DNA of 64,000 nucleotides from Streptomyces tibetensis. Lineage in GTDB: Bacteria; Actinomycetota; Actinomycetes; Streptomycetales; Streptomycetaceae. A model generated the notes under the pieces. The model saw only the letters and a program-made list of their open reading frames with translations, was not told where the DNA came from and made no database searches. Position 1 is the stretch's first letter, and every line of letters starts with the position of its first letter. This document shows, piece after piece, positions 34,601 to 42,710 of the stretch. The stretch spans positions 1 to 64,000 of the forward strand of contig NZ_SZVW01000011.1 of the NCBI RefSeq assembly GCF_007655005.1. Direction: 5' to 3'. A program made the translations under genes and the position numbers.

Positions 34601-36137
34601 CGACGTACTCGGCCGGCGGACGGAACGCCGGACTCCGTCGGGCGCCGTCAGCCGCTGGGAATGGGACGCGAACAACCGGCCGACCCGGCTCCGACTCGCC
34701 GACAATGCTCTGTCCTTCGCTTACGGGACCTCGGGCCACGAGACCGAGCGGCGGCTCGGGGAGACGGCGATCCTGACTCAGGAGTGGGACGCCGGCCACC
34801 GTCTGACCGAACAGAGGCTCCTCGGCCGGGCCGCCTCCGACACGGGTTCGCCGGACGAGGCCCTGCTGCACCGCTCGTACACGTACGGACAGGACGGCGG
34901 CCTGAGCGCCATCGAGGACCGGACCCACGGCACCCGCCGGTTCAGCCGTGACCGTCTCGGCCGGGTGGAAACGGTCTCCGCCACCGGGTGGTCCGAGCGC
35001 TACGCCTACGACGCTGCGGGCAACGTCAGCCGAGCGGAGGCGCCGGAGGGCCCGCAGGGGGAACGGGTCCACGACGGCACACTCATCCGCAGGACCGGCC
35101 ACATCACCTACGTCCACGACGCACAGGGGCGCCTGGTCCGGCAGACGCGCAAGCTGCTGTCCGGGGGAACGCGGGAGTGGACCTACACATGGGACGCCGA
35201 GGACCGGCTCACTCAGGTCACGACCCCGGACGGGCGTCGCTGGGCGTACGTCTACGACGGCCTCGGCCGCCGCGTCGCCAAGCGCCTGCTCTCCGACGCT
35301 GGCCTCCCGGTCGAGGAGACCGTCTTCACCTGGGACGGCTCCCACCTGGTGGAGCAGAGCAGCTCCGCCGGCGGTCCCACCAGAAGCTGGGAATGGGCTC
35401 CCGGCACCAATCGTGCGCTGCTGCAGATCGACCAGGACGAGGTCGACCGGCGCTTCTACGCCATCGTCACCGACCTGGTGGGCACCCCCACCGAACTGGT
35501 CGACGAGGAGGGCCGGATCGCCTGGCGGGCACGTACGACGCTGTGGGGCACGCCGGTAGGCGGCTCAGCGGGTCCGGTCGACTGCCCACTGCGCTTCCCG
35601 GGCCAGTACCACGACCCGGAAACCGGCCTCCATTACAACTTCCGCCGCTACTACGACCCCGAGAACGCCCGCTACATCAGCCCGGACCCCCTGGGCCTCG
35701 CTCCCGCACCGAACCACCACGGCTACGTCCTCGACCCCCTTCGCTGGACCGACCCGTGGGGGTTGGTGAGCTGCGAGAGCAGCAGGCACGGCATCACGGA
35801 GGAACGCGAGGCCCACATCGAGGGCCAGCACGGCCCCGGCGCCCAGGACCGCGTGCGGGAGAACGCCGATCCCACGGGGCCCGAACCCTCACTGCCGGGT
35901 GAGTTCTACGAGGACTTCTTCTGGGAGGGCGACGACTTCGTCCTGGGCCGACGGCTCCGGGAGGGCGTCGACGGCACCCCTGCCACTCCCAACCCGCGCG
36001 CCAGAGCCGGACAGGACAGCCACCTGCACCGCTTCGAACACGGCGAGCCCGTGGGCATCAACGGCAGCGGGCGGGAGACCAGGGACGTGGAAGTCGTCAT
36101 CCGCGACGGCCATATCCATACGGCGTATCCGGTCTGA
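31626..36137 (+). CDS. Rhs-family polymorphic toxin with T7SS-type N-terminal signal, unrecognised toxin tip
   Basis: Predicted 1,503 aa. The GTG at 31626 follows GGGGGAAG. N-terminal DWHVLDLDKDPTPGDP and a coiled-coil (to about 215) match the putative T7SS secretion-signal domain of actinobacterial Rhs proteins. One long hydrophobic segment lies at about 246-280. DUF6531 starts near 353 (GDPVDMVSGEM), followed by some 950 residues of YD/RHS repeats. The RHS core hotspot is FPGQYHDPETGLHYNFRRYYDP...ISPDPLGLAPAPN. About 125 variable residues (1379-1503) form the toxin; they contain HIEGQHGPGAQDR and end in DVEVVIRDGHIHTAYPV, a tail seen in several BECR-type RNase toxins (weak inference). No immunity gene is evident downstream; relics follow instead. 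Confidence 0.92.
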   Translation: MGNRPADWHVLDLDKDPTPGDPQRVRSLAKVLHDFADDVSDALRLVKGMAGESTLAEWAGKSATVFKDEFSGVPKNLKKLEKSYGMCGDALADFWPKLERAQALADKALAKAREARSNLSSAQSKLTSADSWVTRASKEADKYKDDPTGSKSDSDHPDEAKVRAATRDVQHARTAQTNAQSAVDDAQSALDAAKKMAEDARKMREDAAREAKSKIDEASDAGIQNRSWWEDIGDWFTDNWDTIVAVCKVVVTVVGVIAMIIGGPILAAIVVVAALVVLADTLNKYRKGQASLWDVGFAALDCIPGGKGITTLGKLATGAKALGKGGLKAMAKGLGRGLRKGADDAVGKSKPAKGRCKNGDPVDMVSGEMLVEETDVELPGLLPLVLRRTHLSTYNWGQWFGPSWASTLDERLELDEEGVVFAAEDGMILVYPVPAPGVSVMPVEGPRWPLDWDGAPDTPIRITDPATGRTRHFAPPAGPVAANEAFTLPLAAVTDRHGRRIDIDRDASGTPTAVRDSGGRYLHIDTDGDRMVGLRLRNEEAGPDGTTLLRYGYSPDGHLTEIYNSSGLPLRYAYDIQGRITSWTDRNGTWYRFTYDDQDRCIRGEGAHGFLSCSIAYDTEGRETRYTDSLGHTTTYRYNERRQVVAQTDPLGNTTHAEWDPYNRLLSRTNPLGHTSRFSYDERGNLISVVRPDGTVTTCEYDASDRPLWITLPNGGRRGYAYDEHGHPTATVDADGAVTTYAYEPSGGLLSVTNALGATHRVHPGPLGLPDSVSAPLGGTSHVTRDAFGRIVGTVDAAGATTRTTWTVEGYPAERIMADGSSESWSYDGEGNIVHYTGLDGRTTTHAFTHFDLLRSRTEADGSTTLFAYDTELRLTSVTSASGAVWSYTYDAAGRLVREVDFNGRAVAYAYDAAGRLIRRTNGAGEITAYTRDACGRVVERRSGGAIATFAYDSSGQLITAVTPETTLTFARDVVGRVVSEECNGRAVRTSYDVLGRRTERRTPSGAVSRWEWDANNRPTRLRLADNALSFAYGTSGHETERRLGETAILTQEWDAGHRLTEQRLLGRAASDTGSPDEALLHRSYTYGQDGGLSAIEDRTHGTRRFSRDRLGRVETVSATGWSERYAYDAAGNVSRAEAPEGPQGERVHDGTLIRRTGHITYVHDAQGRLVRQTRKLLSGGTREWTYTWDAEDRLTQVTTPDGRRWAYVYDGLGRRVAKRLLSDAGLPVEETVFTWDGSHLVEQSSSAGGPTRSWEWAPGTNRALLQIDQDEVDRRFYAIVTDLVGTPTELVDEEGRIAWRARTTLWGTPVGGSAGPVDCPLRFPGQYHDPETGLHYNFRRYYDPENARYISPDPLGLAPAPNHHGYVLDPLRWTDPWGLVSCESSRHGITEEREAHIEGQHGPGAQDRVRENADPTGPEPSLPGEFYEDFFWEGDDFVLGRRLREGVDGTPATPNPRARAGQDSHLHRFEHGEPVGINGSGRETRDVEVVIRDGHIHTAYPV

Positions 36138-36221
36138 GAGAGCCGACCTCCACGGCACGAAGTGGTCCCACGTGCCGATGAACACCTGCCCCGGCAGCCC
36201 GTCCCGATGGTGAGGACCCAC

Positions 36222-36482
36222 GTGCACATCGCGCTCCTCAGCCCCGCCGACCCCGCCGGCTGGGCGGATACGAGCTGCTCATGCGGATCGGGCAGGGCGG
36301 CACGGGCCAGGTGTATCCGGGGGAGTGGCCGGGCGGGGAACCGGCCGCCATGAAGGTGAGCGAGCCGTTCATCGTGGACTCCGAGACCCCGGCTGAGGTC
36401 CGCGCAGGAGGTGGAGATCCTCAAGACGGTCTGGGGCGCTCGGATCGCCGCCCTCCTCGACGCCGACCCGGAGAAGAGGTGA
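36222..36482 (+). pseudogene. Relic of a Ser/Thr protein kinase N-lobe
   Basis: Shifting between frames gives LLSPADPAG, then YELLMRIGQGGTGQVYPGEWPGGEPAAMKV and VEILKTVWGARIAALLDADPE. These are the start, glycine-rich loop and VAIK-type lysine strand of an actinobacterial Hanks-type kinase. Frame changes occur near 36260 and 36410, and everything beyond the N-lobe is missing. Confidence 0.7.
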
Positions 36483-36507
36483 CCTACGGCGACTCGACGT
36501 GGCGCGA

Positions 36508-36618
36508 GCGGCCTGGCGTCTGGTGGCGGCCGGCGAGGTCGAGGTGACCCAGGCCGGCCGGCCCGTCACGGAGACCGAAGCCCGCGGACCCATCCGCATC
36601 CGTCGCACGGGTCCGTGA
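36508..36618 (+). pseudogene. 111-bp direct repeat, copy 2: truncated DUF3253 gene end
   Basis: This 110/111 copy of 30074-30184 encodes only the C-terminal AWRLVAAGEVEV...GPIRIRR part, fused to the kinase relic. It has no start of its own and is a duplication or deletion product. Confidence 0.9.
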
Positions 36619-36684
36619 GGGCCCGGCGCACGGCGAACTGCTCCTGGTGACCAGGAACGCGTCCCCTGGCGGTAGGGGGGGCAG

Positions 36685-36789
36685 CGGGCGCAGGCTCGTC
36701 CTGCTGCCCCCCCCGCAGGGTGCGAAGTTCCTCGGCGAAGTGCTGACGTGGTTCCTGGCTGCGGCGGTGATGACGCGTCGTTGCGGCAT
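36685..36789 (-). pseudogene. Broken XRE-family regulator N-terminus (relic 1)
   Basis: On the minus strand MPQRRVIT begins at 36789, a one-base shift follows, and SQEPRQHFAEELRTLR is read in another frame. This is the N-terminus of the Streptomyces XRE/helix-turn-helix regulators that often pair with DUF397 proteins. A related relic lies at 42147-42370. Confidence 0.65.
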
Positions 36790-37044
36790 AGGGCTGACTC
36801 CCCTCCGAAAAGCTCGCGTGGACGGCGTGGAAGATGTGGAACGACCGCCGGGGCACAGGGAAGCGCGAACCCGTTCACGGCTTGATCGTCCCCAGGCGCC
36901 GGCCCGCCATCACCACCCGACCCAGGCGCCCCGTTCGATCAGACCACCCTCGTGATCGATGGAGATGCGGCTCCGCAGGGGCGGGCAGGCCAACCACGTT
37001 GAGACCACCTGCCATGTTCCCGCAAACCCTCACTTTGCCTGCCA
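36790..37044. other. Non-coding stretch before the second Rhs operon
   Basis: I see no coding potential here beyond the relics to its left; the sequence includes scattered lower-GC segments that lead into the promoter at 37056. Confidence 0.4.
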
Positions 37045-37055
37045 TTGACGGCGAC

Positions 37056-37085
37056 TTGACTTGGTGCGGAACTGATCAGATTAGT
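37056..37085 (+). promoter_or_regulatory. Candidate promoter of the second Rhs operon
   Basis: TTGACT (37056-37061) is followed after 17 bp by GATTAG (37079-37084), near the sigma-70-like consensus, in an unusually AT-rich patch. The first gene of the operon starts 48 bp downstream. Confidence 0.45.
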
Positions 37086-37132
37086 GTCAGGAGGTTGGCA
37101 TGTGCACAGAGTGAAGTACGGGGGCGGGTCGC

Positions 37133-37444
37133 GTGTCGAACCTGGCGAAGGAAGCCGCATCCATGAACAAGGCGGCGTCGGGGCTGCGTCATGTCGGGCA
37201 CCACACGGCGAAGCCGTTGCAGGAGTTCAAGGCCCAGTCGCACGACCTGTCGGCGCTGGGTGCCCTCGGCTCCCTGCTGAGTGCGACGGAGGAGATACGG
37301 GAGGGCATGGCCACCCTGGCCAAGCTGACCGGGCAGCTGGAGGACGAGTGGGAGGCGGAGGCGAAGCTACTGGGCGAGATATCCGACGCCTTCGACCTGC
37401 TGGATCTGCTGCTGGCTGCCGCGGCCCGCGCGAAGAAGGGCTGA
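37133..37444 (+). CDS. Small helical protein encoded directly upstream of the second Rhs gene
   Basis: Predicted 103 aa, GTG start after GGGGGCGGG. Almost entirely helical (LSALGALGSLLSATEEIREGMATLAKLTGQLEDEWEAEAKLLGEISDAFDLLDLLLAA), about the size of WXG100/ESAT-6-like proteins but without a WxG motif. It is separated from the Rhs gene by 7 bp, so the two are almost certainly co-expressed. A chaperone or secretion partner for the Rhs protein is the natural hypothesis. Confidence 0.8.
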   Translation: MSNLAKEAASMNKAASGLRHVGHHTAKPLQEFKAQSHDLSALGALGSLLSATEEIREGMATLAKLTGQLEDEWEAEAKLLGEISDAFDLLDLLLAAAARAKKG

Positions 37445-37451
37445 GAGCTCC

Positions 37452-40400
37452 GTGGTGGACCTCAACCCCCTGCATTACGTCAACAAGTTCAACCACATGT
37501 TCGGCGACACGCTCGCCAGTGGCCTGGAGTTCCTCGGTATCACCGATCCGGCGGTGGATCCGGACGGGGTGCGGGAGATCGCCAAGAAGTGGCGGCACCT
37601 GGCCACCGGCCTGGACGACGCCGCGGAGGGGGCGCGCAAGGCGCTGGCGGATGTGGAGTGGGAGGGCAAGGCCGCCAAGGCGTACAACAAGAGGGCCAAG
37701 GCTGCCCGCAAGAGCGCCACCGAAATGGCGCACTCCCTCCGCGAGGGAGCCAAGGCGCTGGACGACTTCGCCGACAAGGCGCACGAGCTGCTGTCCGAGA
37801 TCGGCGTACTGCTGGCGGAGATCGTCGAGTTCGAGATAGCAGGCCTGGCGTTGGACGTCCTGACGCTGGGGGCGTCGTCGGTGGCATCGACCCTGATGGC
37901 GGGTGAGCGGGCGCTGAAGGTGGTGGCGCTGATCGCCCGGATCGAGAGGGAGGGCACCGCGCTCGCGTCCGTGATCCGTGGGGTGATGGAGGTCATCCGG
38001 GGTGTGGAGCGGACGCTGAAGACGCTCAAGGAGATCCGGGGCGTGGCGTCGGTGGCCAAGATGGCCAAGGAGGGCATGAAGTTCTCGGCGTTCGCGACGC
38101 TGCTGGAGGATCCGGGTGCGTTCAAGGATCCGGACAAGCTGGCCGGCATCCTCGCCGAGGGCGCGCTGTTGGGTGTCGGCTTCGGCCTGCTGGGCAAGGC
38201 GTTGGGCAAGGGGCTGAAGGCGCTCAAGCCGGCCGAGCTGGCAAAGCTAAGTAAGGCGTTCAAGCTGAACTGCGCCACCTTCGAGCGCCTGAAACTGAAC
38301 CCGGGCTACAACAAGCTGCCCGCCTCGATCCGCAACATGATCAAGAAGTTTGTGCGGGACCCGATCGACGTGGCCACCGGCGACATGGCCCTGCCCCGGG
38401 TGGACGTCGAACTGCCGGGTGTTCTCCCCCTGGTCCTGGAGCGCACCCATATCTCCTCGTACCGCTTCGGCGGCTGGTTCGGCCCCACCTGGACCTCCAC
38501 CCTCGACCAGCGGGTCCAGGCCGACGAAGACGGCTTCGTGTACGCGGCCGCGGACGGCGCCCGCCTCTGCTTCCCGGTCCCGGACCCGGAGACCAACGAG
38601 CCCGTCCGCCCGGAGACACCTGGCTCACGCCTCCTGCTGTCCTGGGACACGGAGGTCGACGGCGCGGTCCGCGTCACCGACCCGGGCACCGGACTGATCC
38701 ACGTCTTCCACTCACCAGTCGCGGCAGCGGACGACGAGGCCGTCGACCTGCCGCTCCAACACATCCAGGACCGCAACGGCAACCGCATCACCGTCCTCTA
38801 CGCCGAGGGCGACATCCCGTCCGCGGTCGTGCACTCGGGCGGCTACCGCATCGAGATCGACCGTCACAACGTACTGTCCCGCATCACCGGCCTGCGCCTG
38901 CTGGACCCCGCGGCCCCGGGCCGACCCGGCACCACGCTGCTGACCTTCGGCTACGACGAACAGGGCCACCTGACCGAGGAAATCAACTCCTCGGGTCTGC
39001 CGATGCGCTACACCTACGACGCAGAGGGCCGCATCACCTCCTGGACCGACCGCAACAACACGACGTACTGGTACACGTACGACGAGCACGGCCGCGTGAT
39101 CGCCACCGGCGGCACCGGCAACGCCCTGGCCTCTACCCTCGCCTACGACGACGCCACCCGCACCACCCGCGTGAGCGACTCCGTCGGGCACACCCGCGTC
39201 TACGAACACAACGAGGCCCTGCGTCTGATCCGCGAAACCGACCCGCTCGGCAACGTCACCCGGCAGGAATGGGACGAGGAGCTGCGACTGGTGGCGGTGA
39301 CCGACCCGCTGGGACAGACGACGCGCTACACATACGACGAGCACGGCCGTATCACGCGCGTGACGCGGCCGGACGGCGCCCGTTTCTGCTGCGAATACAA
39401 CGCGCTGGGGTTGCCGACGCTGGTGAGGGAAGCGGACGGTTCGCGCTGGATTCACCAGTACGACGACTCCGGCAACCCTGTGGCCGTCACCGACCCCGCC
39501 GATCGCACCACGCTCTTCACATACGACGGTTCCGGCGGCCTCACACGCATCACCGACGCTCTCGGCCACTGCACCGAGATCCGCAACAACAAGGCGGGCC
39601 TGTCCGTCAAGGTGACCAATCCTCTGGGCGCGGTGAACACCTACGAGCGCGACGTGTTCGGGCGGCCCGTCGTCCTCACGGACCCGATGGGCGCGCGGAC
39701 CCGCCTCGAGTGGACCGTCGAGGGCAAGCCGACCCGCCGCATCGCGGCCGACGGGGCGAAGGAGTCATGGCTCTATGACGGCGAGGGCAACTGCACGCAG
39801 CACACCGACGCGAACGGTGGCGTCTCCCGCTTCGAGTACACCCACTTCGATCTGATAGCGGCCCGCATCGGACCCGACGGCGTACGACACGAGTTCATCT
39901 ACGACACCGAACTCCGCCTCACCCGGGTCACCAACCCGCAGGGCCTCAGCTGGGACTACGTGTACGACCCGGCAGGACGGCTGACATGCGAGTCGGACTT
40001 CGACAACCGCGTCCTCACCTACACCCACGACCCGGCAGGACGCCTCCGAACCCGCACCGACGCTCTGGGCGAGGTCATCCGTTTCGAGCATGACCCGCTC
40101 GGCCGGATCATCCGCAAGGATGTCGACGGCGCGGTCACCACCTACGCCTACGATCTCAGCGGCCAACTGCTTCGGGCGGTCGGCCCGGATGCGGACCTCA
40201 CGCTGGAACGCGACGCTGTCGGACAGGTGTTGTCCGAAACGGTCAACGGCCGAAACGTTCTCTACCGATACGACGCCCTGGGCCGCCGCACGCACCGCAC
40301 CACCCCGACGGGAGCAACCAGCCGCTGGGACTACGACGCGGGGGGCCGTCGGATCGGGCTGGTGACAGCCGGACACACGCTCCGCTTCGCTTACGACCCG

Positions 40401-41849
40401 GACGGCAGCGAGGTGACCCGTCACCTCGATGGGGCCATGAGCCTGACGAATACCTACGACGGCATGGGTCGCCTCGCCTCGCGGTCCGTGGTCGACGGCA
40501 CCGGCCGAATCGTTCAGGCACATGCCTACGCCTACCGGGCCGACGGAAACCTGATCCGGCACGACGACCGGTTGAACGGCACACGCGCCTTCGAGCTGGA
40601 TGCCGCAGGCCGCGTAACGGCTGTCCGCGGCCAGGATTGGACCGAGCGGTACGCCTACGACGAGGCCGGAAACCAGACCGAAGCCGCATGGCCGACCGCC
40701 CACCCCGGCCAGGAGGCGACAGGTTCCCGCGTATACGCGGGAACCCGCATCACCCGCGCCGGAAACGTCCGCTACGAACACGACGCCCGAGGACGTGTCG
40801 TCCTGCGTCAGAAGAGACGCCAGTCCCGTAAGCCCGACACCTGGCGCTATACCTGGGACGCGGAAGACCGGCTTGTCTCCGTGGTCACGCCGGACGGCAG
40901 CCTCTGGCGCTACCTTTACGATCCACTGGGCCGCCGCACAGCCAAGCAACGCCTCGCGGCGGACACTGAAACGGTCGTCGAGCAGGTCGACTTCACGTGG
41001 GACGGCACGACCCTCTGCGAGCAGAGCACCGTCTCGGCCGCCCAACCGGATCCCGTCGTCCTCACCTGGCACCACCAGGGCCTCCAGCCCGTCGCCCAGG
41101 CGGAACGCATCACCGCCGCCGACGCGCCTCAGGAAGAGATCGACGCCCGTTTCTTCGCCATAGTCACCGACCTCGTCGGCACACCCACCGAACTGGTCGA
41201 CGAGCACGGCGACATCGCCTGGCGTACACGCAGCACCCTCTGGGGATCAACCGCGTGGGCTTCGGACAGCACCGCGTACACGCCTCTTCGCTTTCCCGGC
41301 CAGTACTTCGACCCCGAATCCGGCCTGCATTACAACCACTTTCGTCATTACGATCCCGAGACGGCGCGGTATCTCAGCCCCGACCCGCTGGGTCTCGCGC
41401 CTGCACCGAACCCCAACACGTACGTGGACAATCCGCACGCCGCGACAGATCCGCTGGGGCTGGCTCCGAACGCCTGCACCTATGAGGTCGAACAGGTGCC
41501 TGAGGGCGAGATCACATCGTTGTTCCACTACACGAACGAGAAGGGATACAAAGGCATACTCGAGAGCGGCGAGCTCCGCCCGTCCCTCAAGGAACACAAC
41601 CCGAAGGATGCCAGATTCGGTGACGGCCAGTACTTGTCGGACATCGGGCCCGGCACGAAGACGCCTGGCCAACTGTCGTTCGCTTTCCTTCGCGTACCCT
41701 GGGCGGGTCAGAAGTTCAGCCACTACATCGAGGTAGATGTGCGCGGCCTTCAGGTGATGAGGTCCGTTGAGCGACCGGACGTCTTCGTCATACCAAACCA
41801 GGGCCCCCTGGACATTGCGGGACGCATCGTCAACCATGGAAAGAGCTAG
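37452..41849 (+). CDS. Rhs-family polymorphic toxin with C-terminal ADP-ribosyltransferase-like (HYD1) domain
   Basis: Predicted 1,465 aa, GTG start. N-terminal helical region with a WXG-like central motif (DVEWEGKAAKAYNKRAK, near 73-90) and a hydrophobic stretch near 120-160. DUF6531 starts near 300 (DPIDVATGDMALPRVDVELPG). RHS repeats run to the core hotspot PGQYFDPESGLHYNHFRHYDPE...SPDPLGLAPAPNPNTYV (to about 1325). The tip (about 1340-1465) contains FHYTNEKGYKGILESGEL, then DARFGDGQYLSDIGPG, the HYT and G-QYL signatures of the HYD1 ADP-ribosyltransferase-like toxin family. It presumably modifies a target in competitor cells. It differs from the first Rhs at both ends while sharing the repeat core plan. 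Confidence 0.92.
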   Translation: MVDLNPLHYVNKFNHMFGDTLASGLEFLGITDPAVDPDGVREIAKKWRHLATGLDDAAEGARKALADVEWEGKAAKAYNKRAKAARKSATEMAHSLREGAKALDDFADKAHELLSEIGVLLAEIVEFEIAGLALDVLTLGASSVASTLMAGERALKVVALIARIEREGTALASVIRGVMEVIRGVERTLKTLKEIRGVASVAKMAKEGMKFSAFATLLEDPGAFKDPDKLAGILAEGALLGVGFGLLGKALGKGLKALKPAELAKLSKAFKLNCATFERLKLNPGYNKLPASIRNMIKKFVRDPIDVATGDMALPRVDVELPGVLPLVLERTHISSYRFGGWFGPTWTSTLDQRVQADEDGFVYAAADGARLCFPVPDPETNEPVRPETPGSRLLLSWDTEVDGAVRVTDPGTGLIHVFHSPVAAADDEAVDLPLQHIQDRNGNRITVLYAEGDIPSAVVHSGGYRIEIDRHNVLSRITGLRLLDPAAPGRPGTTLLTFGYDEQGHLTEEINSSGLPMRYTYDAEGRITSWTDRNNTTYWYTYDEHGRVIATGGTGNALASTLAYDDATRTTRVSDSVGHTRVYEHNEALRLIRETDPLGNVTRQEWDEELRLVAVTDPLGQTTRYTYDEHGRITRVTRPDGARFCCEYNALGLPTLVREADGSRWIHQYDDSGNPVAVTDPADRTTLFTYDGSGGLTRITDALGHCTEIRNNKAGLSVKVTNPLGAVNTYERDVFGRPVVLTDPMGARTRLEWTVEGKPTRRIAADGAKESWLYDGEGNCTQHTDANGGVSRFEYTHFDLIAARIGPDGVRHEFIYDTELRLTRVTNPQGLSWDYVYDPAGRLTCESDFDNRVLTYTHDPAGRLRTRTDALGEVIRFEHDPLGRIIRKDVDGAVTTYAYDLSGQLLRAVGPDADLTLERDAVGQVLSETVNGRNVLYRYDALGRRTHRTTPTGATSRWDYDAGGRRIGLVTAGHTLRFAYDPDGSEVTRHLDGAMSLTNTYDGMGRLASRSVVDGTGRIVQAHAYAYRADGNLIRHDDRLNGTRAFELDAAGRVTAVRGQDWTERYAYDEAGNQTEAAWPTAHPGQEATGSRVYAGTRITRAGNVRYEHDARGRVVLRQKRRQSRKPDTWRYTWDAEDRLVSVVTPDGSLWRYLYDPLGRRTAKQRLAADTETVVEQVDFTWDGTTLCEQSTVSAAQPDPVVLTWHHQGLQPVAQAERITAADAPQEEIDARFFAIVTDLVGTPTELVDEHGDIAWRTRSTLWGSTAWASDSTAYTPLRFPGQYFDPESGLHYNHFRHYDPETARYLSPDPLGLAPAPNPNTYVDNPHAATDPLGLAPNACTYEVEQVPEGEITSLFHYTNEKGYKGILESGELRPSLKEHNPKDARFGDGQYLSDIGPGTKTPGQLSFAFLRVPWAGQKFSHYIEVDVRGLQVMRSVERPDVFVIPNQGPLDIAGRIVNHGKS

Positions 41850-41853
41850 CTCA

Positions 41854-42141
41854 GTGGATTACTGGAAGGTGCACTGGCTGCACGATTTCGATGTCGAGCC
41901 AGTCACTCTGTTCAGCGAGATCGGCGAAGACGGATACGAAGTCCGTAAGATCCAACGGTATCGGGATGGACGTCTCCTCAAGGCGGACTCGTCTCACGAA
42001 ACCGGTGAGATCGGGCTCAGTGAAATCCCTGTCGGCCCCATCGAAGCGGTCGCGGCCCAACCGGAGTTCTCTGCATTCGTCATCAGTCGCGATGAATTCG
42101 AGGACGTCTGGAATCGCGCCCACTTCGGTGGAGAGCGGTAG
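41854..42141 (+). CDS. DUF6881-type immunity protein for the HYD1 toxin
   Basis: Predicted 95 aa from the GTG at 41854 (GGAAAGAG site; an ATG at 41836 inside the toxin end is also possible). The pattern YWKVHWLHDFDVEPVTLFSEIGEDGYEVRKIQRYRDG...EFSAFVISRDEFEDVWNRAHF matches DUF6881 proteins, which commonly follow HYD1-tipped toxins. It begins 5 bp after, or overlaps, the Rhs gene, the classic toxin-immunity order. The acidic composition fits inhibitor binding. Confidence 0.82.
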   Translation: MDYWKVHWLHDFDVEPVTLFSEIGEDGYEVRKIQRYRDGRLLKADSSHETGEIGLSEIPVGPIEAVAAQPEFSAFVISRDEFEDVWNRAHFGGER

Positions 42142-42146
42142 GGCCG

Positions 42147-42370
42147 ACGCTCGTCCAGGGCGCGGCCGCGCGTGTCGAGGACCTGGACCACCTCTGGACT
42201 GCCCCGCCTCTCGCCCTCCTCCGTCTTGCCGAACAGGGACCAGTCCCAGCCCAGCGTTCCCCGAGCTGCCGCAGGCTCGTCCCGCTGCCCGCCCTCAGGG
42301 TGCGCAGTTCCTCGGCGAAGCGCTGACGCGATTCCTGGCTGCGGCCGGTGATGACGCGTCGTTGCGGCAT
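42147..42370 (-). pseudogene. Broken XRE-family regulator N-terminus (relic 2)
   Basis: From an ATG at 42370, MPQRRVITGRSQESRQRFAEELRTLRAG is intact in one frame; the expected LGWDWSLFGKTEEGE...GSPEVVQVLD continues in a different frame from about 42260. A frameshift and truncation have inactivated it. Its first 70 bp are about 90 percent identical to the relic at 36685-36789. Confidence 0.7.
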
Positions 42371-42534
42371 ACGGCCGGCTCCCCTCCCTCCGGGCGCGGG
42401 GAAGCACGACCCCGTCCACGGGCTGGTCGCTCAGATCCCGGCGCATCTTCGTAACGCCGTCACTACGCAGCGTCATTCACCCCAGCACGTGACGAGGACG
42501 ACGGCCGAGGAAAGGCCCCGGCTAGGTCCCGGCA

Positions 42535-42600
42535 GTGGGAGAGGCCGTGCGGGACACCGCCCGCGACCGGCTCGGCCGGGTCATGGGCCGCGTGGAGATG
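42535..42600 (+). pseudogene. Fragment of a small actinobacterial protein (VRDTARDRLGRVMG motif)
   Basis: VGEAVRDTARDRLGRVMGRVE is read from 42535. It resembles the N-terminus of short Streptomyces proteins found next to XRE regulators; the rest of the gene is absent. A weak call based only on motif memory. Confidence 0.35.
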
Positions 42601-42637
42601 ACGACGCACAGCACCGGGAAGCGGACCGCACCGCGGC

Positions 42638-42669
42638 GATAACCCCCCGATAACGGCCCCTCCTACCTT
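42638..42669 (+). promoter_or_regulatory. SARP operator and promoter of the SARP gene itself (GATAACC-N4-GATAACG, -10 TACCTT)
   Basis: Heptamers 42638-42644 and 42649-42655 have 11-bp spacing. Exactly 8 bp after the second lies TACCTT (42664-42669), a TAnnnT -10 element. The predicted start is near 42676, leaving a 35-nt leader before the ATG at 42711. Positive autoregulation is inferred. Confidence 0.65.
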
Positions 42670-42710
42670 CTCTAACTGTAGGAATGGCCGCACCAGAAGG
42701 GGGGTGCCCC

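Noticed and set aside
31503..35345. 1,280-residue minus-strand open frame opposite the first Rhs gene
   Set aside because: No domain and shadow composition; the plus strand encodes a coherent Rhs protein.
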